Counted from the stretch's first letter, positions 51,942 to 60,895 are shown. The stretch: 64,000 bases of DNA from Actinomycetes bacterium (GCA_029782355.1 JAKOUY010000016.1:434001-498000), one strand, 5' to 3'. The notes: generated by a model from the sequence alone, not told the origin. Numbers and translations: made by a program.

Positions 51942-52307
51942 TCAGGCGACGAGATGCGGGGGGACGGGCACCTCGTCGATGACGACGACCGGGCGGGGCT
52001 GCTTGGGGGGCCGACCCCGGGGTCGCTTGTTGACGACGACCCGACCGGTCTCGATCAGCTCGCCGCCCCACACCCCCCAGGGCTCCTGGCGCTCGAGCGC
52101 GGTCTCCAGGCAGGCCGCAGCCATGGTGCACTTCGAGCAGATCGCCTTGGCCCGGGCGATGTCCAGGGGGATGTCGGAGAAGAACAGGTGGGTCAGCGTG
52201 CCGTGGCCGTCGGCGCAGCGCGCCCGCGCCGTGGCGGGCACGGAGGTGGTCTCGGTGACGATCGGTTCGGTGTCGATCGCTTCGGTCAGTTCCAGTGTCG
52301 CAGTCAT
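51942..52307 (-). CDS. WhiB-family iron-sulfur transcription factor
   Basis: A 121-aa WhiB-like protein. The four cluster cysteines are Cys31, Cys57, Cys60 and Cys66 (the last three in AKAICSKCTMAAACLETAL), followed by the GVWGG turn at 78-82. The basic tail KRPRGRPPK at 94-102 is an AT-hook core (RGRP) for DNA minor-groove binding. WhiB proteins bind sigma factor A and respond to redox or NO. Start at ATG 52307. The regulator lies downstream of a terminator, so it has its own promoter. Confidence 0.92.
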   Translation of the reverse strand: MTATLELTEAIDTEPIVTETTSVPATARARCADGHGTLTHLFFSDIPLDIARAKAICSKCTMAAACLETALERQEPWGVWGGELIETGRVVVNKRPRGRPPKQPRPVVVIDEVPVPPHLVA

Positions 52308-52361
52308 GGTCTCGTTCGGTTCGTTCGGTTGCGGTCGGGAAGGGAGTCGGAAAAGCGGAAA

Positions 52362-52386
52362 GGCCGCCGGGTGGATCCCGGCGGCC
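52362..52386 (-). terminator. Intrinsic terminator after the small ORF
   Basis: Leftward, a perfect 10-bp stem GGCCGCCGGG/CCCGGCGGCC with a 5-nt loop is followed by TTTCCGCTTTT, the best U-rich tail in the window. It lies 24 bp after the stop of the 61-aa gene and 55 bp before the whiB start. Confidence 0.88.
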
Positions 52387-52410
52387 TCGGAGCAGTTCGC
52401 TCGACGTGGG

Positions 52411-52596
52411 TTACGTCGGCTGCTTCCCGAGGTGCCGGGCGGGGCGCTTGTTGGCGGTGGTGGTCTGGAACGACCCACCCAGTGCGACGCCACGCATGCC
52501 AGCGATGCCCCACGGCTTGCCGAGATCGGCCACGGCGCCGCAACGCGACGCGCCGGCCATCACGGCCTGGTGCTGTGCGTCGAGCGAGCGGATCAT
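52411..52596 (-). CDS. Uncharacterised 61-aa small protein
   Basis: An ATG at 52596 with a GAAGGA ribosome site about 10 bp upstream opens a 61-codon frame ending in TAA, with high G/C in third positions throughout. The protein is basic, soluble and small, with IRSLDAQHQAVMAGASRCG at the start, GIAGMRGVALGGSFQTT in the middle and KRPARHLGKQ at the end. A strong intrinsic terminator follows at once. I know no family. The combination of RBS, codon bias and terminator makes a real gene likely. Confidence 0.7.
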   Translation of the reverse strand: MIRSLDAQHQAVMAGASRCGAVADLGKPWGIAGMRGVALGGSFQTTTANKRPARHLGKQPT

Positions 52597-52769
52597 CGTT
52601 GGGCGGTCCTTCGTGGGTCGGGTGGTCTGCGGGTCTGGGATGGCGCGTGGCGGAACACGGCCGGGTGATAGGCAACCACGTCCCGGCCGTGCCGTCAACC
52701 GATTTACCCGACGGATCCCGACCGAGCGCCGCGAAAGGGCGCCGAGGTGTGGTCGGTAGGCTGGCGGCC

Positions 52770-53744
52770 ATGTCCCAGGCCACCCCCGCGCTGCAGGCCA
52801 ACGACGCCTGCTGGTGCGGGAGCGGGCGCAAGTACAAGCGCTGCCACAAGGGCCGCGAAGGCCGGGTCACCAAGGGCCGGGTGTCGCCGATGCGCAGCGT
52901 CCCGTCCTCGATCGCCCGGCCCCCCTACGCCGACAGCGGCCGCCCCCCACGCCGCGGCGAGGACGACGTCAAGTCCGCCGAGGTCATCGCCCGGATGCGT
53001 CGGGCCGGTGCAGCGGCGGCTGAGATCCTCCGACGGGCGGGCGAGATCGTCGCCCCCGGCGTGACGACCGAGGAGATCGACGTCTTCGTCCACGACCTGA
53101 CCATCGAGCTCGGCGGCTACCCGAGCACGTTGAACTACCACGGGTACCCGAAGAGCCTGTGCACCAGCGTCAACGAGGTCATCTGCCACGGCATCCCCGA
53201 CAGTCGGGCGCTGCAGGACGGCGACATCGTCAACCTCGACGTGACGATCTACCTCGACGGGGTCCATGGCGACACCAACGCCACGTTCTGCGTCGGCGAC
53301 GTCGACCAGCCCAGCCAGGATCTCATCGCTTGCGCCGAGCGCTCGATGTGGCGAGGGATCGAGGCGGTGCGCCCGGGTCGCCCACTGTCCGACATCGGTC
53401 GCGCGATCGAGCAGGAGGCCCACGCGGCACGCTTCGGGGTGGTCCGGGCCTTCGTCGGTCACGGCATCGGCGAGCAGTTCCACAACGACATCCAGGTGCT
53501 GCACTACTACGACGAGCGCGAGACCAAGGTGATGCGTCCGGGGATGACCTTCACGATCGAGCCGATGATCAACGCCGGCGCCTGGCAGCACAAGATGGCC
53601 TTCGATGACGGGTGGACGGCGGTCACCGCCGACGGCAAGCGCTCGGCCCAGTTCGAGCACACCATCCTGGTCACCGAGGCCGGCTGCGACGTGCTGACCG
53701 GCGGTCCCGGGGCGGTGTCCCCATCGGCCCCCTGGCGACGCTGA
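52770..53744 (+). CDS. map: Methionine aminopeptidase with SEC-C zinc motif
   Basis: A 324-aa type I MetAP. The N-terminal SEC-C motif NDACWCGSGRKYKRCHKG (Cys14, Cys16, Cys25, His26) binds zinc and may contact the ribosome. The pita-bread domain has NLDVTIYLDGVHGDTNATF with both metal Asp residues, GHGIGEQFHND with the metal His, then TFTIEPM and QFEHTILVT with the two metal Glu. It removes initiator methionine from nascent chains. ATG 52770; monocistronic. Confidence 0.93.
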   Translation: MSQATPALQANDACWCGSGRKYKRCHKGREGRVTKGRVSPMRSVPSSIARPPYADSGRPPRRGEDDVKSAEVIARMRRAGAAAAEILRRAGEIVAPGVTTEEIDVFVHDLTIELGGYPSTLNYHGYPKSLCTSVNEVICHGIPDSRALQDGDIVNLDVTIYLDGVHGDTNATFCVGDVDQPSQDLIACAERSMWRGIEAVRPGRPLSDIGRAIEQEAHAARFGVVRAFVGHGIGEQFHNDIQVLHYYDERETKVMRPGMTFTIEPMINAGAWQHKMAFDDGWTAVTADGKRSAQFEHTILVTEAGCDVLTGGPGAVSPSAPWRR

Positions 53745-53747
53745 GCC

Positions 53748-53836
53748 CACCCTCCCCGCCCCGCCCGCCCCGGCCGCCCACCCCGCCCCGCCCGGCCGCC
53801 CTCCCCGCCCGCCCCTCCCCGGCCGCCCACCCCGCA
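53748..53836. repeat. C-rich low-complexity tract after map
   Basis: An almost purine-free stretch of CCCCGCCC-type runs. The other strand has many G3-G4 runs close together, able to form G-quadruplexes. No coding signal. Confidence 0.7.
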
Positions 53837-53879
53837 CTGATCAGCGATTGTCGATGCCATGCCGACATTCGCTGATCAG
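53837..53879. repeat. Large imperfect palindrome overlapping the MATE 5' end
   Basis: Two 17-bp arms (53837-53853 and 53863-53879), each beginning or ending with CTGATCAGCGA, differ at one position and enclose 9 bp. The first in-frame ATG (53859) of the MATE frame lies in the loop. Could be a bidirectional terminator for map, a REP-like element or a protein-binding site. Confidence 0.75.
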
Positions 53880-53882
53880 CTT

Positions 53883-53990
53883 GGGGGTGGCGGGGACCAG
53901 GAGGGTCCCGGGGGTGGCGGGGACCAGGAGGGTCCCGGGGGTGGTGGGGGTGATGAGGGTTCCGGGGGTGGCGATGAGCGGGTGGGTGCG
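53883..53990. repeat. Four 27-bp G-rich tandem repeats
   Basis: Units at 53883-53909 and 53910-53936 are identical; those at 53937-53963 and 53964-53990 are diverged but keep the GGGGGTGG start. The 27-bp period is nine codons, giving GGGGDQEGP-like peptide repeats if translated. G runs recur every few bases. Confidence 0.85.
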
Positions 53991-53993
53991 TCG

Positions 53994-55328
53994 GTGGGCG
54001 AGGGGCTGAGGGACGGCGAGCTGCGCCGGCGGATCGTCGGTCTGGCCGTCCCGGCGCTCGGCACGCTGGCAGTCGAGCCGCTGTACGTCCTGGTCGACAC
54101 GGCGATCGTCGGCCGGTTGGGGACGCCGCAGCTGGCCGGCCTGGCGATCGCCTCCACCGTGCTGTTGACCGTGGTGTCGCTGGCCAGCGCCCTGGAGTAC
54201 GGCATCACCCCGGACGTGGCCTACGCCCATGGTGCCGGCGAGCCGGGGCGGGCCCGGCAGGTCTCCGCCGATGGGCTGAGCATGGCGGTGCTGGTCGGGG
54301 TGCCACTGGGTGCGGTGGTGGCCGTGCTGGCCCGCCCGCTGGCCGCGCTGCTGGGCGGCCGCGGCGAGGTGCTCGACGCTGCCGCCACCTATCTGCGCAT
54401 CGCCGCGCTCGGCCTGCCGTTCGTGCTGATCGCCTACGTCGGTCACGGGGTGATGCGGGGCCTCGGGTCGCTGCGCCGCCCACTGGTGGTGGTGCTGGTG
54501 GCCAATGTGGTGAACGTGGTGCTCGAGCTGATCGCCGTGTACGGGCTGCACCTCGGGGTGGCCGGCTCGGCGTGGAGCACGACCATCGTCCAGGCCGGGG
54601 CCGCGCTGGCCTTCCTGGCAATCCTGGCGCCGCACACCGCCAGGATCCGCCCGGCGTGGAGCCGGCTGCGGCCGATGTTCGTCAGCGGCGGTCACTTCGC
54701 CGTGCGTTCGCTGGCCATGTTCGCGGTCTGGAACACGGCGACGTTCGTGGCCGCGCACACGGACACGCCGACGCTGGCGGCGCACCAGGTGCTGACCCAG
54801 CTGTTCATGTTCCTGTCGCTCGGGCTCGACGCCCTCGCCATCCCGGCGCAGATGCTGGTGGCCGGCGCGCTCGGAGCGGGCGACGCCGGACGGGCTCGGC
54901 TGGTCGGCCGACTGTGCACCCGCCTGTCCCTGTGGTGCGCCGGTGGCCTGGCCGTGATCCTGGCGGTGACCAGCCCGTGGGCGGGCGGGCTGTTCAGCCA
55001 CGACGGCGCCGTCCGCCACCGGCTGGTGGGCGGGCTGCTGATCCTGGCCGTGATGCAATTCCCCGGGGCGGTGGCCTTTGCCCTCGACGGGGCGTTGATC
55101 GGCGCCGAGGACGAGCGATGGCTGGCCGGTCGAGCGGTCCGCAACATCGCCGCCTACGCCCCGCTGGCGCTGCTCACCCTGGCGATCCCGCGCCTCGGCC
55201 TGGTGGGGCTGTGGGGTGCGCAGCTGTCGTGGATGCTCCTGCGGGCATGGGTCAACCACCGCCGCTGGCGGTCGCTGGCCGGCGCCGGGTTTCGGCGAGG
55301 GGGATCGACGCCAGCAGTGCCGGGCTGA
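53994..55328 (+). CDS. MATE-family efflux transporter (DinF-like)
   Basis: About 444 aa with twelve spans. The core starts ELRRRIVGLAVPALGTLAVEPLYVLVDTAIVGRLGTPQLAG, given here in parts: PALGTLA, then VDTAIVGRLGT, the MatE signature. The second half repeats the fold (AHQVLTQLFMFLSLGLDALAIPAQM). This fits the DinF subfamily of Na+/H+-coupled drug exporters. Start is uncertain: GTG 53994 or 53982 gives a normal N-terminus, but the frame is open back to ATG 53859 through in-frame Gly-rich repeats. The 3' end overlaps the convergent methyltransferase gene by 77 bp. Confidence 0.82.
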   Translation: MGEGLRDGELRRRIVGLAVPALGTLAVEPLYVLVDTAIVGRLGTPQLAGLAIASTVLLTVVSLASALEYGITPDVAYAHGAGEPGRARQVSADGLSMAVLVGVPLGAVVAVLARPLAALLGGRGEVLDAAATYLRIAALGLPFVLIAYVGHGVMRGLGSLRRPLVVVLVANVVNVVLELIAVYGLHLGVAGSAWSTTIVQAGAALAFLAILAPHTARIRPAWSRLRPMFVSGGHFAVRSLAMFAVWNTATFVAAHTDTPTLAAHQVLTQLFMFLSLGLDALAIPAQMLVAGALGAGDAGRARLVGRLCTRLSLWCAGGLAVILAVTSPWAGGLFSHDGAVRHRLVGGLLILAVMQFPGAVAFALDGALIGAEDERWLAGRAVRNIAAYAPLALLTLAIPRLGLVGLWGAQLSWMLLRAWVNHRRWRSLAGAGFRRGGSTPAVPG

Positions 55329-56475
55329 GCCGGATCACCCCGGCCGACAGGCCGGTGCCGGCGGCGTGGTAGCGCACCCAGCGGGTGGCCTGCTCGGAGG
55401 CCAGCACGGCGCCGACCCGGTCCGGTTCGGCGGTCCGGCAGGTGATGACCGGCACGCACGGCAGCCAGGCCCCGTGGCGGTCGACGACGGCTTCGATGGT
55501 GCGGGTCTGGTTGGCGACGAGCAGCTTGGGCACCAGTTGGTCGGCGGCCCACCGGCGCATAGCCGGTGACAGCAGGTCGAGCTGCACCCGCGGCGCGGCG
55601 TAGACCTGCTTGGCGAAGCGTGCCGGGCGCTGACCCCAGCACACCCGGCCCGGCTCGATCAGCCCGCTGGTGATCAGCGGCGGCCCACTGCCCTCGTCGG
55701 TCACTGCCCCGACCAGGCCGTAGTACTGGTCGCGGAAGCCGGCGGTGAAGGTGGCCAGGGCGCCGAGGGTCGGTCCGTCGGCGGCCGGGGCCGGTTCGTC
55801 GGACAGCAGCCCGGCCCAGTCCCCGGCCAGGTCGATCGCCGGGCGGGCTTGGAAGTCGGTGCCGGTGCAGCGGCGGACCGCGCCCGGCACGCCGCCCACC
55901 TCCCACACGCCGGCCCACACCCGAACCTGGGCGTCGAAGACCTCCTCGTCGGCCCACCACATCCAGCGCAACGCGGCACGGTCGTCGACGAAGCGGCGGA
56001 TGGGCGCGGCATCGCGCCCGGCCAGGATCGACTGTGGCAGGACCATGCCGACCCGACCGCCGGGCCGGGTCAGGGTGACGGCCAGGGCCAGGAACTCCGC
56101 CGCCGCGTCGGCGTACGGTCCGGCACCGAAGCGGGCCGGGCGCCGCCGGCGGGTTGCCGCCGACAGCTGGTTGAGGAACGGTGGGTTGCCGACCACCACG
56201 TCCCACCGCTGCTCGCCCCAGTCGCGGGTCAGGGCGTCGTCGTGGACGAACGGTGTGGCCGGGTCGAGGTCGACGCCGGTCAGCTCGGCCAAGCCGGTGC
56301 CGACGAGGAACCGGCCATCCCCGCACGCCGGGTCGAGCGCCGACCGAGCGCCGGGGAACACCGCTTCGGCGCACACCGCGGCCACCAACTCGGCCGGCGT
56401 GTACCAGGCCCCGAGGCGCTTGCGGCGGGCGGGATCGAGCCCTCCGGGCCGGGCGTCGGGCTTTCCGGTCGGCAT
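55252..56475 (-). CDS. Solitary adenine-specific DNA methyltransferase (N6)
   Basis: A 407-aa gamma-class methylase similar to the type IIG/Eco57I M domain. The SAM motif I is ALDPACGDGRFLVGT, the catalytic motif IV is VVVGNPPFLNQL (NPPF), and the motif X region is RRKRLGAWYTPAELV near the N-terminus. The remaining C-terminal half may be a DNA-recognition domain (TFTAGFRDQYYGLVG, then VNQTRTIEAVVDRHG-like strands). No nuclease motif or neighbouring restriction gene, so it probably acts as an orphan methylase or, alternatively, on another substrate. ATG 56475; 26 bp divergent from coaA. Confidence 0.75.
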   Translation of the reverse strand: MPTGKPDARPGGLDPARRKRLGAWYTPAELVAAVCAEAVFPGARSALDPACGDGRFLVGTGLAELTGVDLDPATPFVHDDALTRDWGEQRWDVVVGNPPFLNQLSAATRRRRPARFGAGPYADAAAEFLALAVTLTRPGGRVGMVLPQSILAGRDAAPIRRFVDDRAALRWMWWADEEVFDAQVRVWAGVWEVGGVPGAVRRCTGTDFQARPAIDLAGDWAGLLSDEPAPAADGPTLGALATFTAGFRDQYYGLVGAVTDEGSGPPLITSGLIEPGRVCWGQRPARFAKQVYAAPRVQLDLLSPAMRRWAADQLVPKLLVANQTRTIEAVVDRHGAWLPCVPVITCRTAEPDRVGAVLASEQATRWVRYHAAGTGLSAGVIRLSPALLASIPLAETRRRPATASGGG

Positions 56476-56501
56476 CGACGAGAGCGTAGGGTGCAGCGCC
56501 G

Positions 56502-57434
56502 ATGGGCGACGTCGCCGGCCGGTACCTGACCTTCGATCGTCGGGAATGGGCGGCACTGCGCGCCGCCACGCCGATGACCCTCGACCAGGCCGATCTCGAC
56601 GAGCTGCGCGGGGTCAACGTGGACATCGACCTCGACGAGGTCACCGCCGTCTACCTGCCGGTCAGCCGGCTGCTGAACCTCTATGTCGGAGCGGCGCAGA
56701 GCCTGCACCAGGCCACGGCGGCCTTCCTTGGCACGACCGCGCCGCGGGTGCCCTACATCATCGGCGTCGCCGGCAGCGTCGCCGTCGGCAAGAGCACCTC
56801 GGCGCGCATCCTGCGCACCCTGATGGCCCGCTGGCCGGCGCACCCGAAGGTCGACCTGATCACCACCGACGGGTTCCTTCACCCCAACCGGGTCCTCGCC
56901 GAGCGCAACCTGATGCACCGCAAGGGGTTCCCGGAGAGCTACGACACCCGCCGGCTGATCGAGTTCCTCCGCCAGCTGAAGAGCGGTATCGCCGAGGTCA
57001 GCGCGCCGCTCTACAGCCACGTGGTCTACGACATCGTCGACGACGCCGAGGTCGTCGTCCGCCGCCCGGACATCGTGATCGTCGAGGGACTCAACGTCCT
57101 GCAGACCGGTCCCACCAGCGACGGCTCGGAGTTCGTCAGCGACTACTTCGACTTCAGCCTGTACATCGACGCCGACGAGGCCGACATCGAGCACTGGTAC
57201 GTGCACCGCTTCCTGGCGCTGCGCGACTCGGTCTTCCAGAACCCGGACAGCTTCTTCCGCCACTACGCCCACCTCAGCCACGATCAGGCGGTCGAGACGG
57301 CGCGGACCATCTGGCGGGACATCAACGGGCGCAACCTGCGCGAGAACATCGAACCGACACGTGGCCGGGCCTCACTGGTGCTGCGCAAGGGCAGCGACCA
57401 TCGGGTCACTAGTGTGATGCTGAAGCGGCTGTAA
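56502..57434 (+). CDS. coaA: Type I pantothenate kinase
   Basis: A 310-aa kinase that starts coenzyme A synthesis. The P-loop is [18 protein letters not shown], followed by [15 protein letters not shown], the [11 protein letters not shown] loop, and [13 protein letters not shown], all strictly as in bacterial CoaA. The ATG at 56502 gives the family N-terminus ([13 protein letters not shown]). It is followed after 15 bp by the first Hsp70-like gene, though a functional tie is not obvious. Confidence 0.94.
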   Translation: MGDVAGRYLTFDRREWAALRAATPMTLDQADLDELRGVNVDIDLDEVTAVYLPVSRLLNLYVGAAQSLHQATAAFLGTTAPRVPYIIGVAGSVAVGKSTSARILRTLMARWPAHPKVDLITTDGFLHPNRVLAERNLMHRKGFPESYDTRRLIEFLRQLKSGIAEVSAPLYSHVVYDIVDDAEVVVRRPDIVIVEGLNVLQTGPTSDGSEFVSDYFDFSLYIDADEADIEHWYVHRFLALRDSVFQNPDSFFRHYAHLSHDQAVETARTIWRDINGRNLRENIEPTRGRASLVLRKGSDHRVTSVMLKRL

Positions 57435-57449
57435 AGGGGGCGGCGACAC

Positions 57450-59540
57450 GTGGGGTACGTCCTCGGGCTCGATCTCGGAACATCACGAACGGCCGCGGCG
57501 GTGTGGCGCAACGGTCGTGCCGACGTCATCCCGCTCAGCGATCACGCGGCGACGATGCCGTCGATGGTGTTCGTCCGTGACGGTGACGACGGGTTGCTCG
57601 TCGGCGAGGCCGCCCGCCGGCGGGGCAACGACGACCCGTCGCGGCTGGCTCGCGAGTTCAAGCGGCGGTTCGGGGACGCCACCCCGCTGGTCCTGGGCAC
57701 CCGCTCGCTGTCGGCCGAGCAGCTCACCGTCGCCGTGCTGCGCCACGTCGTCGACTTCGTCGCCCAGCGCGAGGGCGGGGCACCGGACCGGATCGTGGTC
57801 GCCCATCCGGCCAACTGGGGCTCGTACCGCCGCGATCTGCTGCGTGCCGAGGTGACCGCGGCCGGCTTCGGCTCGGTGCGGATGGTGACCGAACCCGATG
57901 CCGCGGCCGTGCACTACGCCAGTGGCGAGCGGGTGGTGGTGGGCGACGTGATCGCCGTCTACGACCTGGGTGGCGGCACGTTCGACGCCTCGGTCCTGCG
58001 GCGCACGGCCGACGGGTTCGTCCAGGTCGGCGAGCCCAAGGGCATCGAGCGGCTCGGCGGGGCCGACTTCGACGAGGCCCTGTTCCAGTACGTGGTCGAG
58101 CAGTCCGGCCTGGACGAGACCCGGCTGACCGCCGCCGACCGGATCGCCCTGCTGCGGGTGCGCGACGAGTGCCGCTCGGCGAAGGAGGCGCTCAGCGACG
58201 ACCTCGAGGCCACCGTCCCGGTGCACGCCGGTGGGGTGAACACCTCGATCAAGCTGACCCGTGCCGACCTGGAGCAGATGATCCGCCCGGCCCTGCGCGA
58301 ATCGGTGCAGTGCCTCCGCACCGCGATCCTCGACAGCGGGGTCCGCACCCAGGACATCAGCGCGGTGCTGATGGTCGGCGGATCGTCGCGCATCCCGCTG
58401 GCGGCGGAGCTGGTCCGCACTGAGATCGGCCGCCCGGTGGTGTACACCTCCAACCCGAAAGAGGCCGTGGCGCTCGGCGCGGCGCGCATCGGCGGCGCCC
58501 AGGACGCCCCGCCCGGCCTGGCCGGTGCCGGACCAGCGTCGAGCACGCCGCGGGCCCCGACCACGACCCTGGCCCACGCCCCCACCGCCGCGTCGGCCGC
58601 GGCGGGGATCGCCGCCGGGGCCGCCGGTCCGGTGACCCGGCCCACCACAGCGGTACCCGGCGCGGCCCCCGCCGTGGCCCAGCGGGTCCCCGCGCCGCGT
58701 GCCGGCGGCCCGGGCGGGCCGGTGGGACCGCCGACTCAACCCGGGCAACGCCCAGGGGCGCCAGCGAGCCTGGCCCCGACCCAGGCCATGCGCACCCAGC
58801 CCCTGCCTGGTCAGCAGCCCCCGGGCCACTATCCGCCCACGGTGCCCGTCCCGGTGTCCGGGGGCCCAGCCCGACCGGCCGGCCGGCGGATCAGCCCGGC
58901 GCTGATGGTGCTCCTGGCCCTGCTGGTCGGCGGTGGCGGGGTCGGCCTGGCCCTCCTGTTGAACCGGTCGGGCTCGCCGACGACCCAGCCCACCACGCCG
59001 GCGCCGCCGGTCAGCGCCCCGCCGAACACGATCGCCTCGACCACCAGCAAGCCGTCCTCGACGACCACCAGGCCGACCTCGCCGCCGACCTCGCCGCCGA
59101 CGACGCCGCCCACCGCTCCGGGCGGGGCCACGGTGCCGCCGGACCCGGTCGCCGTGGCCCAGTTCCAGCTCGGCCAGCTGGTGTCCGGTGACCAGGCCAC
59201 GGTGACCGGCCTGGTCGAGCACTGGGTTCCGCAGCTCAGTGCCAAGCGCAACGGCCTGCACGCCGACGGGATCGTCTACGACCTTCCGGCGATCCTCCAG
59301 GACCATTTGCACTACCGCACCGACTTCGGCGCGGTCATCGCCGACGGCGGGCAGTTCAACTTCCGCTTGAACGGCGGACCGATGACCGGATGGTTCATCA
59401 CGCTGATCCCGGAGGCCTTCCCCGATCCTGCCGGGGCCCTGCAGTGGTGCACCGACCACGCCTTCGGCAAGAACGATTGCGTCGGCAAGTTCCTGAGCGC
59501 CGACCCCAACGTGCACCCGCCGCTCGCCCAGAACCCATGA
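57450..59540 (+). CDS. Membrane-anchored Hsp70-like ATPase protein, copy 1
   Basis: A 696-aa protein. Residues 1-350 form an Hsp70/actin-type ATPase: phosphate 1 LGLDLGTSRTAAAV, phosphate 2 VYDLGGGTFDASVL, adenosine motif AVLMVGGSSRIPLAAEL. There is no Hsp70 peptide-binding domain. Instead come ~130 residues of Ala/Pro/Gly linker, one span (~482-506), a Thr/Pro stalk and a ~130-residue extracellular domain with two Cys (LQWCTDHAFGKNDCVG). Topology implies a cytoplasmic ATPase linked to an outside sensor or effector. GTG start. It overlaps the NagZ-like gene (ATGA). Confidence 0.85.
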   Translation: MGYVLGLDLGTSRTAAAVWRNGRADVIPLSDHAATMPSMVFVRDGDDGLLVGEAARRRGNDDPSRLAREFKRRFGDATPLVLGTRSLSAEQLTVAVLRHVVDFVAQREGGAPDRIVVAHPANWGSYRRDLLRAEVTAAGFGSVRMVTEPDAAAVHYASGERVVVGDVIAVYDLGGGTFDASVLRRTADGFVQVGEPKGIERLGGADFDEALFQYVVEQSGLDETRLTAADRIALLRVRDECRSAKEALSDDLEATVPVHAGGVNTSIKLTRADLEQMIRPALRESVQCLRTAILDSGVRTQDISAVLMVGGSSRIPLAAELVRTEIGRPVVYTSNPKEAVALGAARIGGAQDAPPGLAGAGPASSTPRAPTTTLAHAPTAASAAAGIAAGAAGPVTRPTTAVPGAAPAVAQRVPAPRAGGPGGPVGPPTQPGQRPGAPASLAPTQAMRTQPLPGQQPPGHYPPTVPVPVSGGPARPAGRRISPALMVLLALLVGGGGVGLALLLNRSGSPTTQPTTPAPPVSAPPNTIASTTSKPSSTTTRPTSPPTSPPTTPPTAPGGATVPPDPVAVAQFQLGQLVSGDQATVTGLVEHWVPQLSAKRNGLHADGIVYDLPAILQDHLHYRTDFGAVIADGGQFNFRLNGGPMTGWFITLIPEAFPDPAGALQWCTDHAFGKNDCVGKFLSADPNVHPPLAQNP

Positions 59541-60769
59541 CCGTCGCCCGCGGCAGCCTGGCCGTCCGCCGAGCGGCGACGGCGGCGGTGGTGCTGACCG
59601 CCATCGCCGCGTGCAGCACCTCCTCGGCCGGCGGGCGGCCCGCGGTCGCACGCACCGGGCCCGTGGGCACCGCCCCGGACGGTGCCGCGTCCGGCCCGGT
59701 CGCCAGCGGATCCCCCGGCTCGCCGGTCTCGCCGAGCGAGCCGGATTCGCCCGGCACGCCGGCATCGACGCCCGCCACGCTCCCGGCTTGCGTCGCCGGG
59801 CTCGACCTGCGCGCCAAGGTCGCCCTGGTGGTCTGGCCGGCCGCTGATCCGGCCAACTGGGACGCCGCCCTGCAGGCCGCCGACCAGGGGATCGGTGGGG
59901 TGGTGCTGATGTCGGCGCAGCGCTGGACGCGCGCCCAGATCGGCACCCACCTCACCGAACTGCGCCGCCACAGCAGCCACGGCCTGCTGATCTCGACCGA
60001 CGAGGAGGGCGGGGACGTCCAGCGCTTGCGCCCGCTCGGCCTGCTGCCCTCGCAGCGCGACCAGTCGGCGCTCTCCGCGGACGCCATGCGCGCCCTGCTC
60101 GACCACCATGCCAAGGCGGTCAAGGACGTCGGCGTCGACGTGATCCTCGGCCCGGTGGTCGATGTCCTTCCCGAGCACGGCAAACCGCCGTTGGTCCGGT
60201 CGCGGTTCTACACCGGCGGTCCGGACGAGGTCGCCGCCCGGGCCCGCATCGCCATTGCCGCCTGGAACGAACACGGGCTGGCCGCGGTGATCAAGCACTT
60301 CCCCGGTCACGGGTCGGCCAGTGCCGACACCCACAAGGGCCAGGCCACCACCCCATCGCTGGCCGCGCTGCAGCAGCGGGATCTGCTGCCCTATCGCCAG
60401 CTGGCCGACCTGCACCCGATGGTCATGGTCGGCCACCTGATCGTCCCGGAGCTCGGCCCGCTGCCGGCGTCGGCGAACCGTGAGGCTGTCGCCCTGTTGC
60501 GTGGCTCGCTCGGTTATGGCGACGCCTTGGTGATGACCGACGCGCTGGACATGTTGGGATCGGCCACCCGCAGCCTGGGCGACGCCGCGCTCGACGCCCT
60601 GAAGGCCGGCATCGACGTGGTCATCTTCGGACAGACGTCGTCCACGGCGGCGGTGATCGACCGGCTGGTCGCTGCGGTGCGCAGCAACGAACTGCCTCAG
60701 GCCCGCCTCGACGAGGCTGCGGCCCGCGTCGCCCGGGCGATGCCGGGCGGTCTGCACTGCGCCGCCTGA
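59537..60769 (+). CDS. NagZ-like glycoside hydrolase family 3 lipoprotein
   Basis: A 410-aa lipoprotein (lipobox TAIAAC, Cys26) with a Ser/Pro/Gly linker, then a GH3 barrel. Family motifs: LLISTDEEGGDVQRL, GVDVILGPVVDV, the substrate loop KHFPGHGSASADTHKG (residues 253-268, with the Asp-x-His catalytic dyad as D264-T-H266) and the nucleophile region VMTDALDML. NagZ-type enzymes remove N-acetylglucosamine from peptidoglycan fragments. Lipoprotein anchoring puts this one on the outer face of the membrane. Its ATGA overlap with the Hsp70-like gene suggests a joint function. Confidence 0.88.
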   Translation: MTVARGSLAVRRAATAAVVLTAIAACSTSSAGGRPAVARTGPVGTAPDGAASGPVASGSPGSPVSPSEPDSPGTPASTPATLPACVAGLDLRAKVALVVWPAADPANWDAALQAADQGIGGVVLMSAQRWTRAQIGTHLTELRRHSSHGLLISTDEEGGDVQRLRPLGLLPSQRDQSALSADAMRALLDHHAKAVKDVGVDVILGPVVDVLPEHGKPPLVRSRFYTGGPDEVAARARIAIAAWNEHGLAAVIKHFPGHGSASADTHKGQATTPSLAALQQRDLLPYRQLADLHPMVMVGHLIVPELGPLPASANREAVALLRGSLGYGDALVMTDALDMLGSATRSLGDAALDALKAGIDVVIFGQTSSTAAVIDRLVAAVRSNELPQARLDEAAARVARAMPGGLHCAA

Positions 60770-60895
60770 GCGCCGGCCGGCGCGAACCGGCTGCCGCGGC
60801 GCACCGTTGAACCTGGCGGGTCGGCCGACCGCCTGGCTCACTAGGCTGACCGAACGGTCGGGCGCCCCCGCCGGGCACCCGCGGCAAGGAGTGCA

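Noticed and set aside
53883-53990. Possible CRISPR-like repeats
   Set aside because: The units are directly adjacent without spacers and stay in one reading frame; no cas genes are nearby.
55252-56475. Complete restriction-modification system
   Set aside because: Only the methyltransferase is present; neighbours are a MATE transporter and coaA, with no nuclease or specificity gene.
60770-60783. GCGCCGGCCGGCGC palindrome after the NagZ-like gene
   Set aside because: A perfect palindrome without loop or U tract in 70% GC DNA; too likely by chance to call a terminator.
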